Positions 49,601 through 60,334 of a stretch of DNA of 64,000 bases are shown piece after piece. The position numbers and the translations under genes are program-made. The DNA comes from Ganoderma boninense (taxonomy: Eukaryota; Basidiomycota; Agaricomycetes; Polyporales; Polyporaceae), in contig CM035312.1 of NCBI GenBank assembly GCA_002900995.3, positions 992,001 to 1,056,000 of the forward strand, in the 5' to 3' direction. Under the pieces are notes generated by a model that saw nothing but the letters and a program-made list of their open reading frames with translations, was not told where the DNA came from and did no database searches. How positions within the stretch are numbered: position 1 is the first letter of the stretch; the number at the start of each line of letters is the position of its first letter.

Positions 49601-51912
49601 GAACTTCGTCAACCTGTACCTACCATCCATTCGTCTACCAGAGTGGTGGGACAAACGTCGGCAGGAAGCTCCGCCGAACCGTCAGTCCCTCCTGGATTGG
49701 GATTGGAGGCTGTGAGCACTTTGCTTGGTCGCGTTGGACGGCAGCTTATCGTAATGCGTAGGGTGCTGATGTGAATGCGGGGGAAGCGCACCAGGGTGAA
49801 GTTGCCGATGAAGCTGTTACGATCACGGTCCTCGACTCAACCAAGGTGACTTTCAGCTCTGGGTTCCGCGTCGTTCAAGTCAACACTGGGTTCGAAAGTC
49901 GCCAGATCCTCTTGGAGAACCTGCCTGCCAACGTAGTCCCTGCCGATCTCAAGGTGGCCCTCGGTCACTTCGGCGAGGTTACAACGGTGCTCGCTGTCGA
50001 CACTGACGAGAGCGACTCATCGGCATACAGGGTATCTTTCTCTCGTGCTGAGTCTGCTAATGACGCCGCGGCGGCCTTGGATGGCAGTGAACTTTTTGGT
50101 TCAACGGTGACAGCCCAGGTTACCGCCAGGAAATCTACTGGCATCGGAGGAGGGACACTACACGACGGAGACGTCCTCTTCGAGCTTCCCACTGCACGGC
50201 AGAAGGGATACGTCGGCTACGAGACGCTCGAGAAGGCTCGCAAGGCGATTGCGCTTGCTACACAGAAGGGCATGAAGGGTATGCGGGTCACGGCAACGAT
50301 CTATGAAGGAATTCCTGTGGTCGGCAACATCAACGTCCGCTACGAGAATCTACCGGCCGACGCTACCGCGAAGGACCTAGGTCAATACGGTGCTTTCGAA
50401 AGTTATATGGTCGACCGCCCTAAGTATCACTGGACCGTCAAAGTTGCAATTGACGGTCTTCGTCGTATGCTCGAAAACCATGGGGAGGTGACGTTGAACG
50501 TCCTTCCCCCACCGTACGGCAAGTTCTTCCGGGTCTGGGCACACTTCAAGGACCCTCAGGCGGCATCCTCGGCGCACGAGGCTCTAGATCGGTTTTGCCC
50601 ACGGTTCGTAGGGAAGCAGCGCATCTACGCTCACCACGTCAGATCAATCCTGTACAACCTTCCTTCTAGCATCTACGACATCCTTGCGCCTGACCTGAAC
50701 CTCCTCCGCTCATATCACTCCGATGAGCATGCCACGAGCATCTCAGTCTTCGACAGACGCGTTGCCAGTCCAACTGCGCCCGTCCTTGTCAAGTTGGTCT
50801 CTCGGAACATGGCGTCGTTAACCAAACTCAAGACCGACCTTGAACGTCTTCTTCGAGGAGAGAAGGTCACCGACAATGGACAGATCGTATGGAACGACTT
50901 CTTCGGAGGACAGGCAGGGAAAGAGTTCTTGGACGAGCTGGAGAAAGTCCACCCTAGCGTCAGGATCAACCGGGACCCTCGTCGACGGACTCTTGCTCTT
51001 TTCGGTCCTGAGCCAGATCGTGCTCCTGTTCGCACCGAAATCATCGCTCGCACGAAGCTTCTCCATGCTCAGCGCAAACAGCGTTACACAATCGCGGGTA
51101 ACGTCATCGGCGTATTCATGAGCGAAGATCTTGCTATCCTGCAGAAAGACCTTGGGCACGAGAACGTCTGGATCGACCTTACTCACGGACAGCTGGTTGT
51201 ATGCGGAGATCCCGATACACAGAAGGTCGCACGGCTCGCGGTGCAGCACGCCGGGAAGCGCTGCAAGAAGCGCAACGCTCGCGGGGAGGTCGGGTGCCCT
51301 GTCTGCCTTGGTGAGGTCTCGCAGCCCGTGACCCTTGTGTGCGGTCATACGTGGTGCAGATCATGCCTTACAGGCTACATGAACGCGTCGGTCGATAACA
51401 AGACGTTCCCGCTCACTTGCCTCGGAGACGATGCGAAGTGCTCACACCACATCCCCTTCTCCATCGCGCAGCAGTTTCTTTCCCCGGACGAGTTCGACGC
51501 CGTCGTCAACGCTTCCTTCCTCGCCTATGTCCACTCGCGCCCAAGCGAGTTCCACTACTGCCCGACGCCCGACTGTCCCCAGGTATACCGCAAATCCGCG
51601 CGAGGCACGGTTCTGCAGTGCCCCTCGTGCCTCGCGCGGATCTGCGGCCACTGCAACATGGAATACCACGAGAGCCGGTCGTGCCAGGACCGGAACCCGG
51701 AGGACGAGAAGCTGTTCGAGACGTGGAAGCAGGGGCACGACGTCAAGGACTGCCCGAGCTGCAAGGTCCCCATCGAGCGCATGGCGGGCTGCAACCACAT
51801 GACGTGCACGAGCTGCGGCACGCACATCTGCTGGGCGTGCCTCGCGACGTTCGAGATGAGCGGGGAGGTCTATGCCCACATGCGGTCGATCCATGGCGGC
51901 ATTGGACTCTGA
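46620..51912 (+). CDS. CCCH zinc-finger / RRM-like / RBR E3 ubiquitin ligase
   Basis: Multi-exon gene from ATG 46620 ending at TGA 51912. Five CCCH fingers occur in series at about 46821-46878, 47506-47562, 47733-47790, 48122-48182 and 49316-49370 (e.g. CRNFLNQRCTRGDTCHRKH; CIDFMRGRCNRQVCRFSH). A Lys/Glu-rich linker lies between fingers 4 and 5. The last exon, from 49789, holds an RRM-like block (RQILLENLPANVVPADLKVA), a long helical/KH-like region, then a full RBR. RING1 is CPVCLGEVSQPVTLVCGHTW. The IBR is around YCPTPDCPQVY and ICGHCNMEYH. Rcat is CPSCKVPIERMAGCNHMTC, with the candidate thioester Cys codon at 51790-51792. RBR ligases take ubiquitin as a Cys thioester before transfer. RNA-linked ubiquitylation is the inferred role. 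Most introns join in phase, but the finger 3 to finger 4 junction (48028-48080) is off by one, so a lesion, alternative site or two genes remain possible. Confidence 0.78.
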
Positions 51913-52566
51913 TCGGATAGGCTTTTTTTATTCGCATACTGCTCTGGATCCGTGGCTCCGTTTATGTATCGTGTATCGTGTACTTGTCGTGCTGAACTCT
52001 CCCGGATTCCACCACTAGCTTTCGTTCTTCGCACATGGTCTCGGTGTTATGTAGTATGCTTGTATCTACTAGGCCAGATGTAGCCCACTAGATGTTGTGT
52101 CGATACGTTGCTGTTGTATGCTGTCGTCTACTGATTCGTTGATTGTCTAGTTTTGTGGCACCATTGACAACCTTCCGTGGGGTGCTCAAGTAGTCGGAGG
52201 ATCCCATATAAGGTGAGGGACAGTGCGGAAAGCGTGAAGGGGAAAGGTCGGTGAGCAGCAAATCGGAAGCTGTTGAGCGGAAAGTGCTGCATATATGGAA
52301 CTTGAAACCCAGAACGGGAAGAAAGAGGTGGAGCATTCCGATCATTGACGGCAACACACATGGTATGGTGCAGACTTATTGGCAACCGTTTCTTATGCCG
52401 CCGGAAGCAGCGACGTCGTGGTACAACACACCCCGAGCATAGGGTGGGGATCACTGGCTACTATTCCTCGAGCTTTTGGCGGTACACGTCGGCGCAAAAA
52501 CTATACTACGGCTTCTTCACCCTCGTCTGTCTGTTTCCCGTGCATACCCTTTCCAGTGCAATCCTC
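51913..52566. other. Convergent 3' flank
   Basis: T-rich sequence after 51913, with a TTTTTTT run at 51924, fits the 3' end of the RBR gene; frames on both strands here are short and featureless. Confidence 0.35.
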
Positions 52567-53479
52567 TCACTGTCTGCGGCGGTCTAGCGCAGCAGGTGCA
52601 TCGGGGGCCGTCGGTCTGTTGGCACCGCGGAGCGGGGACTGGGCTGGGAAACGGAAAGGGTGCTCGGGCCGCGCAAGGAGTGGTTTCCTCGGCGGAGGCA
52701 AGCCGCGGTAGGGTGAGATGGCTTGATGGTGGTGCGTATGGGCACGGGAGGAGGGGCCCGAAGGATTGGCCGGCGGCGGGCGATGGTGATACGATGACGT
52801 CGACGATGGGTTGCCCGGAGGTGGGATCATGGGAGAAGGCTCAGGCGAACTGGTGTCGCTCCCAGACGGCTCGCGAGCATGGCGCAGGGACGGTGCGCCC
52901 GCAACTCGGGGAGATGCGTTCACTCGGAAGGGACCATAGTCGGGGGAAGGCCTGCCGGCGTCGTCTGCCGGCGGAAGCAGCCTTGGATTGGGATAAGGAG
53001 TGTCCCTGCCGTGGTTGACTCGTTCAAGAGCGCGATCTCGGGGCGAAGAGTCGGTAGGGGCAGGGCGCGGGTCTTGGGTACGCAGGTTTTGGAAACATCC
53101 GCTCCATGACGCGGGATAACCACGGAGATCGCTAATGTCGACACCTTTGGGCGCCCAGAACCACGGCATTCGTGTGATGTCGGCTACAGGTGGCTCTGCG
53201 GGAGGGTTCCTGGGGAAACAGTCAGTATTGCTTCCGCTCCTTCTGAAGATACACAAGGCGCACGTACCCGGCATGCCAAGCGGGGTGCGGTAACCACGTC
53301 TCCTCGTCTAGGTCTTCAGTTCCAAAATGATAGAACGGATTTACCAGCCAGACGCCAGTGTGCCATGCGTCGTGGCGGAACCCTACGGGGGCGGGAGGAG
53401 GTTGGGAGTTGAAGGGTATGGCCACCATCCAACCACGCCGAGGAATAGAGGTGTGGCCAAGCCCTCGCCTGCTTGACAT
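52567..53479 (-). CDS. Proline-rich hypothetical protein
   Basis: Two exons, 53268-53479 and 52567-53209, join in phase to 284 aa. The N-terminal ~110 residues look folded and are Trp/His-rich (FRHDAWHTGVWLVNPFYHFG, DEETWLPHPAWHAG, MPWFWAPKGVDISDLRGYP). The remainder is Pro/Ser/Arg-rich low complexity. ATG 53479 is used, with an in-frame ATG at 53428 as alternative. No signal peptide or TM segment. The family is not recognised; the Trp/Pro pattern suggests a binding or scaffold role only loosely. Confidence 0.6.
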
Positions 53480-54386
53480 GAGTGGGGATAGAGTAAAGCA
53501 AAGGGGGGCAAGGAAGTAGAAGGAATGGGGGGGGGGGCAGGAGGTACGTTTGAGTCCTCGCCTAGATATAAGGGATACGCAGGCTGTTGCAACGACCGAG
53601 GCCGCTTTGTACTCAACGCCAAGATGGGCAGGTGGGCCCCACCATTATAGTTAGTTATTCGGCCGATGCAAGTAGAACAATTGCCGTCAGATGCCAGAAG
53701 GATTTCGCAGAGAGATATGGGAGAGCCAGACAACAGATGAGGGCCAAGATGTCGATAAACCAGCCATCGGAGGGATATTGCGGTAAGCGGGAGCGACAAG
53801 AGCCTTCGAGAAAATTGGTGACCAATGCTCCCATTATTGACGCAGCGATCAGGGGGCGAATACAATACATTTAGGCCACATCAAAACTGCTGTGAGACGC
53901 AAACGGCCCAAGAGCAGTGAAGGTCATTGTGCCAATTCCTGGGGGGGCCTGCTCATGAATTAGTGTGTGTTTTTGAGGAATGATTGAACAGGCACCGGAG
54001 CAAAGAATGGAGAGACAAAAGAAAATAGTTAGCCTAGAAACGAGTAACAATTGAAGAAGGCGGAGGGCGATAACGCTGTCTAGTGCGAAGAAAGCTCGCT
54101 ATCGTGATCAAGATGGCACGGAACCAGACTCCAGACTTCAGGTCAAGCATTTGGCCACTGCAGGCCAGTCCGAAGCCAACAACGCCAGTCCAAAGCCAAC
54201 AACAACAAACAAGAACGAGCCCAAATGGCCAGACACTGACAGAACTGCCGAGTCTCGTGGCACGTGGCTGGCCATGACTATCTTGGGAAATTTGCCGATC
54301 CCAGGTGCAGAGCACCCACTGGCACACAATTCAGCCTCGTACACACTCAGTGTAGACCACCGAAACGCGCCCCTTCGCTTTACGCC
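53480..54386. other. Intergenic region with poly-G tract
   Basis: Contains an uninterrupted run of ten G at about 53528-53537 and otherwise short frames. It should hold the divergent promoters of the proline-rich gene and RRF1. Confidence 0.35.
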
Positions 54387-55369
54387 ATGTCTGCCACCGC
54401 TCTCATCGCCCGAACACGTCTCTCTTCTCCCTCTTCTTCCTCTCTTCTTCATGCGCAATGTCGTTCCCTCGCTGCGCGCCGCGTGACACTTGCCGTGCAC
54501 CAAGCACGGTCCTACGCAAAACCAGTCAAGAAGTCCAAGGACAAGGGCAAGGAGAGGGAGAGGGCTGATGTCCTCCAGTCCGGCAAGAAGGGCGGCAAAG
54601 GCCTCTCGGCGGACGACCTCATCCCTGCGTCGCAGCGCATTGCCGCCAGCGCAGACTACAAGGCCGCAGAGGCGAAGATGCAGGGCGTGCTCGAGTGGTT
54701 CAGAAAGGAGGTCGCTGCGCTCGAAACACGCGCCACCGGACGCGTCACCCCTGCTCTGCTCGCACCGGTACGTGTAAAGCTCCCAGACTCGGCGGACGCG
54801 AGGGGCGTTCGGCTAGAGGAGCTTGCCACCGTTGGCGTGAAAGAAGGGACGACCCTCCTCGTCACCGTCTTCGAGGAGCATGTAAGTTCCATGCCTTCGT
54901 ATGTTTCATCCTTTCGAGATTCACATATGGAGCATTCCAGAGCTTGAAGTACGTTGAACAAGCCATTTATGAAGCCAAGCTTCCTAGCATTACTCCCCAG
55001 AAGCTAGACAGCCGCACCATCAAGATCCCTATACCCAAGTATGTACCCTTGCCCAATCCTCACTCGAAACACGTGTCGACCTGATGTTTCCCCACCCAGA
55101 CCCACCGTAGAGACACGAAATGCGCTGTACACCACCGCCTCGCGCCAGGCCGAGGACGTGCGCGTGCAGCTACGGAAGCTGCACCAAGCACTGCTCAAGA
55201 AGGCCGATGTCAGCAAACACTCTGCCGACTTCTCCACGGTACGTGGACCTGCGCGCTCGCGTTAAGAGGCTTTCATGACGATTGTGTTCTACAGTATCAG
55301 GCATTGAGCGACAAACTCGTGGGTGAGCTAGACAAAATTCTTGCCCACTTGAAGAAGGCGACCAGTTAG
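54387..55369 (+). CDS. RRF1: Mitochondrial ribosome recycling factor
   Basis: Four exons (54387-54881, 54941-55038, 55100-55238, 55295-55369) join in phase to 268 aa. The N-terminal ~75 residues are Arg/Ser/Ala-rich with few acids, a typical mitochondrial presequence, then a Lys-rich linker. The RRF domain follows. Its three-helix-bundle parts include MQGVLEWFRKEVAALETRAT, GRVTPALLAPVRVKL and TLLVTVFEEH. They continue with YVEQAIYEAKLPSITPQKLD, RTIKIPIPKPTVETRNALY, RKLHQALLKKADVSKHSADF and the C-terminal KLVGELDKILAHLKKATS. RRF with EF-G splits post-termination mitoribosomes. ATG 54387 starts the presequence; an upstream in-frame stretch from 54264 lacks an ATG context advantage. It converges on the carrier gene 390 bp away. 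Confidence 0.92.
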
Positions 55370-55758
55370 GCTCTGCTTAGACCTCCATATTACGCTACGC
55401 TATCGTCTTGCTTTCGATGTAATTCTACATGCCACACTCATTTTCAATGCTCCATCGGCCCTTCGACTACTTATTGCTGGTATCAACCTGATATTCAGAG
55501 TCAAGCTGAGGAAACGGCAGGGGACTACCATGAGCTGGGTCACGGTCCCGCACGACCATGGGGAGACAAGAAAATGTCCGTGGTATTCTATATCTATGCG
55601 CGTGGATCTATATTACAATGCGATGTGCTCCAGACGACTGTTCTCTACAGTCTACTTTTGCGGGCATCGATCGCAAGAGTGCGCTCGACGAATTACCAAC
55701 AAACGTCCCTCCTCCTGCCGTCCTCCATCGTCTTGCAGCATCCCAAGCACACGCCCGC

Positions 55759-56962
55759 TCACCCAAACCGCTGGCTCAACCCGTCGTAAATCAAGAAAAT
55801 CAACGCACTGCTCGGGATCGCCCTCGCAACCGTGATCCCACAGCCCGCATACAACCCCCGCAGCCCGCCCCTCCTCCACATCTCCCGCGCGGTGCCCCCG
55901 AACGTCGGCCGCTCCCCGCCCGCGCGCGGCCCGCGCAGCTCCGCCTCCGTCTGCATCGCGCTCTTGACCGTGTCCGCGGGGAAGAGCGCGATGTTGTACG
56001 CGACGCCCGCGCACGCGCCCGCCGCGGCGCTCTCCCAGGGCCGCAGCTCGCGCTTGTCCGCGAACGCGAGCCCGCGCCGCTGCAGCAGCAGCGCGGACGC
56101 GCCCTCCTTCGCGGCGAACCACGCTGCGCCCCCGCCGGTCTCGCGGATGAGCGTGCCGGTGTGTCCGAGCCAGAGTCCGCGAATGCCGGTCTCGCGCACG
56201 ACGGAGGTCAGGACGCCGATGGGCCCTGGGAGCTTGCGTATTGATGATGGTGCGGAGAATGTAGCGGCGGCGGACCCTGCAGAAGTGGCGGAGAAGGCGG
56301 CGGCGGCGAGCGGTGGGGTCATGAGCATCTGGACTTGCATTTTGCACTTCACGAGCTCTATGGGGGTCCTGCGTTGGCACAAGTATTAGTATTTGGATGA
56401 GAAATGTGCGTCATCACCCAGGCCGACGAAGACGTACAACACGAAGCTAGTGACCGCCCCTGCACCTGCGCCGGCCAGCGCGAGCTGGCCAAGGGAGAGT
56501 TGGCTGGTGCGCGGTATCCCGTTCGCCCACTTGATCGCGTTCTGGATCTCGGTGTACGACCAGAAGAGCGTCGCGTTCTCCGCCATCGCGCCGACGATCG
56601 GTGCGGGCAGGCCCTGCACCATCCAAGCCATAGACACAACCAATACAGTCAGAATACGCCCTCCAGAACTTGTTGCGCGCCGTGGTGGAGGAAGAGAGGA
56701 AGAGGAGGAGAATAGAAGCGAGACGCACCCGGTAGAGCCCTGCAATCCCCTCCTTCCGCCATGTCTGCATCAAGCAGTCTACTGGCCCGCTGAACCGCGC
56801 GGTGGCATCGAGCACCTGGGACTGCAGGCGGACCTTGGTGAGGTCGAACGGGTGCTCGAAAAACTTGGACGTGATGCCGGCGACGCTCCCGAAGGTGATG
56901 TCCTTCAGCGCACGGATGGCAATGGAGTCCGTCGTGGCGAGCTCCTCCTGGGTTACTTCCAT
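55759..56962 (-). CDS. ORT1: Mitochondrial ornithine/basic amino-acid carrier (ORT1/ARG-13-like)
   Basis: Three exons from ATG 56962 to TGA 55759-55761 encode a mitochondrial carrier with three repeats. The Px[DE]xx[KR]x signatures are HPFDLTKVRLQ, TPIELVKCKMQ and FPADTVKSAMQ. The second is the Ort1-type PIELVK. Each repeat is followed by a matrix-helix motif (GIAGLYRG; GIRGLWLG; GLRGLYAG). The C-terminus is SALIFLIYDGLSQRFG. Ort1/Arg-13 carriers exchange mitochondrial ornithine for cytosolic substrates in the inner membrane, feeding arginine synthesis. Very high GC in the third exon (55786-56380) stands out from the neighbours. A basic-amino-acid carrier of slightly different specificity is possible. 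Confidence 0.88.
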
Positions 56963-57639
56963 CGCGCTTGAGCCCTTGCAGGTTCGAATGTGGTGTCGCT
57001 GTCGGCGAGAGCCCAGGATTGAGGGGAGGTGAAGTTTGGCGAGGTCGTTGGACGCGAAAATGACTTGCCGCTAGTGACTCTATTTCGGATGTCCGAACTA
57101 CCGGGGAACCTCGTGCCAGCGAAGGAAGACTTGGTAAGCAAAGAGCATGCAACACTATGAGAGCATGATAGTGGTCGTCGGAAGTGCTGTGGTCCACAGG
57201 TCGTGGCAGGCGGCGAGCCTTGAGCACATTCCACAGTCAAAATGCTCCGTCCACCTCGGAAACTCGGTACTGCTCCACTCTCCTCCAAACCTTGTTTAGG
57301 CGCCCACGTTGGGTGCTTGCGGCAACGCTGTTGAGCGTAGGAAGAGAATATCTGAAGTTGTGCGCAGTCAAGGGGCTCCACAAGCGCAGTTTAAAAGAGA
57401 AAATACAGCGGCATACAGTAATAGAAGAGCAGCCACAGTACATACTGTAAGATACACTGCCGAGAACCAGAAGGAGGGTGTCCTTGATGAGCAAGTATAA
57501 CAGCCGTCAATAAACCGAGAGCACATCACGGAGCCATCGTAAACGTCAGCAACATCTATCACCATCGTCCGTCCCATGTCGTAACAAAGTCCACGTTTGA
57601 TATCCGCCCAAGTAACAAAAAGAATGTTTCCGTCCCCGC

Positions 57640-59185
57640 TCATGCGAGCAACAGCAAGCCAAGCATAGCACCGAACAGTCCTAGTGCGCCCGCACTCTTC
57701 GAGGCCCTGCGTGCCCCAGACGACTGGTTTTGCTGAGGCTGGGCGGTGCGCGTCGAACCAGCAGCGGTGGTGATGACAGTGGCGGTACTCGTCGACCCGG
57801 ACGGTGAGGCGGTTGCGGTAGGGACGGCTCCGGTGGTATATGCGCGGACGTAGTTGATCTCGAACCATGCGTTGTCGTATGCAGGGCTGCCTGGGCCCGT
57901 GACGCCACATGTGCCAGAGCAGCCTGAACTTTGGTATATGCTTTGCACGCCGGCCCTGGAAGGTGTTGGAGTCAGAGTCTCGAAATTACAGCAATGAGCG
58001 ACGTGGCCCACCAGTCTCCGCAGAGCGCGATGTCAATCACGAGCTGCTGGGGTGTGAAAAACTTGGTAATAGGGCAGTCCGGGGAGGCGGGGTAGCTCGC
58101 CGACGGAGTGCCCCAAGAGGATATGTCGATCGTCGTCTGGTTCTGCGTAAGCGATGCAGGGACGTCCGGTCTCTACATGGCCCCGTTCGTCCCGTCAGCA
58201 TTCGGTCTAACAGAAGCACATGAGTGGAGGGTGCTCACGCTCCAGAACCAAATGAACACCCCTGCAACATCGAACTGGGTGGCCCACACGCCTCCACCAG
58301 CGTTAGCGAAGCTCTCGCCGAAGCTGTTAGCCTTGTTCTCATGCACAGTGCAGCCAGAGCCGGCGGAGCAATCGGTGAACCCAAGCGAGCCCGACTGGAC
58401 GATGTTGTTGTTCGTGGTACAGCCATCAAGCGTATGGATAGCCATCTGGTTCGACGACATCAGGTTGATACCCTCGACAATGTCTAAGGAGGTATGCTGG
58501 GTTGAGCTTTCCAAACGGAAGTCGGCAAAGCGCGACATGAACACGTACCGATCTCGCCATCGTCCGGCCACAACGGACCCTTCGTCCAGAACGCGGGCCA
58601 CACCGAGCATCCGTAGGGCAAGTGAGTGGCGTCGAAGACCCACAAACTACCGTAGTCGTAGAGATCCTTGCTGGTGATGCGGATCTACACACCACCACCG
58701 TCAGACGTTTTCGCTCACACAAAACGCAGCAAATCCAGGGACGCACAGTATTCCTCCGGGGATCTTGGCTAGCGGGCACGTTTGTCGTGTTGTCCACCCG
58801 AATGATAGCCTTCCCCGCGTCGTTGACGTACGCGAGGCGTTCTGCCGTCGCCTCCGTCTGGTTTAGCCACCACACATCGCCTGTAAAACATTCATCCATT
58901 AACCATCCCATCCCGTTCTTCACCCCAGTGCAGTGCAAAAGGAGATAAACATAACCCTGGCCGACGATCGGCACAGGGCCCAAGAAGAAGAAAGTGGGGT
59001 ATCAAGGGCATAAACACGGACTCACTTAGCGTGAGGTTATCCCACGATCCATAATAGTCCCAACCGTCGAAGAAGTTCTGCCCCGAATAATCGCGGGAGA
59101 GGTTGTATCCGACGGCAGGAGTAAGGGTCGCCGCCATGGCAAGCAGGAGCACGAGCGATCGTCCGAGAGGGGAAAGGGGAGTCAT
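57640..59185 (-). CDS. Secreted GPI-type GH16 glucanase
   Basis: Multi-exon gene from ATG 59185 to TGA 57640-57642. A signal peptide covers residues ~1-26 (SLVLLLAMAATLTPAVG). The mature start YNLSRDYSGQNFFDGWDYYG is typical of fungal GH16. The catalytic motif DGEIDIVEG is split by an intron between E-I and D-I-V-E; both Glu and the Asp are present. HLPYGCSVWPAFWTKGPLWP precedes it, and VHENKANSFGESFA follows. The C-terminus has a Thr/Ser/Ala linker, then a hydrophobic end (GALGLFGAMLGLLLLA) as in GPI-anchored wall enzymes. GH16 members of this group act on beta-1,3(4)-glucans. Several Cys in the carbohydrate-facing loops suggest disulphides. Confidence 0.9.
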
Positions 59186-60334
59186 TTTGGGTGTCCTCCT
59201 CCTGGCCTTTTATACCGCGGGGAGAGCGCGCGCGAGCGGGGAATAGGGCGAAAGCACAGAAGGGGCGTCGGGGATGGTCAGGGGGGAAGCTGTGAAAGCA
59301 GTGATGGCCGAAGGGGAACCAAGGCCGCGAGCCGCGACACTAGGGCGGGATGGGAAGGACAGGCGTGTATGGAGAACACGAGAGTCCCTGCAAGCTGTTG
59401 CGCCGGGTCTGAGCCTGGACGAGCGCGGCTCGCTCGCTAGAAGGGAACCGGAGGGGATGAAACGATCGTTTGCGTCTGGCCGGTGCGAGCACTCGAGGGC
59501 GTCCAAATCCCCGGTGGTACGGAAGTGAAACTCTGCAGGAAGGCGTTAGGCTCTCGCGCCTTTCTCAGTCGAGCGAGCCGTGCTGAGACCGGGAGGTTGC
59601 GAGCTGCTATGAAGAGGAGGTCAGAAACGGAGGGGGGATGAAGTTCAACTCGATCCTCAAGACGGACCGTGAAGACATGAGCACGTCCCGTGCACACAAA
59701 AACACGGCAAGCGGAGGCCGGGGCGTCGACGATTATTCGAAAGCAACATCGGCGTCCAGGATCTGGAACTGGGGATAAGGAGGGAAACACGAGGCACATC
59801 CATCAGACTCTCAGCCCATCCAAAACCTCACCGAGCGCCAGCCCGCCTCGTGCCTCCGACCCCGTGGGCGCTCCGGTCCATCTCTCGGTGCTCTCTTTGC
59901 CTTCGCGGGCAGTTCGCGTCCCACAGGAAGGCGAGGGATGCAACCACTCCGTCTCGCCTCTATTCATGGAGACTGCTTCATGTACTCAGTGGCTGGTCAA
60001 CTGATAAAAGCAGCGCTCCAAGACGAAAGCTTCGCTGATTCCTCGCGAGCCGGGACTCCCCGGAGATTCTCGAGTTTGGACTAGTGCAGAAATCAAATCT
60101 GCGATCGTGTTTTGTCGCTGTCGGACACAGCTTTGCCCGCGAATGATCGGTCTTCTTTCCCCGGGGTTGCGCGTTGCCACACTCGACTTTCGCCTCATGA
60201 GAACACGGTCGACGACCCACAAGCTTAACGTCGAGTTCAATCACCGACCGACGCTCGCAGCCGGCGTTGCCTACGGAGGCCTATACGGGCGTAAATATAG
60301 ATTGTGCATACATGGAAGGAACGTGGTGATAAGA
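59186..60334. other. Intergenic region between GH16 and MFS genes
   Basis: GC-rich GH16 promoter side (59190-59800) followed by short frames on both strands; none carries a signal, domain or ATG with coding continuation. Confidence 0.35.

Noticed and set aside
51442..51894. 150-aa minus-strand frame opposite the RBR module
   Set aside because: Antisense shadow of a strongly conserved coding exon with high GC third positions.
53528..53537. Poly-G run
   Set aside because: Simple homopolymer, most likely slippage or assembly noise rather than a functional element.
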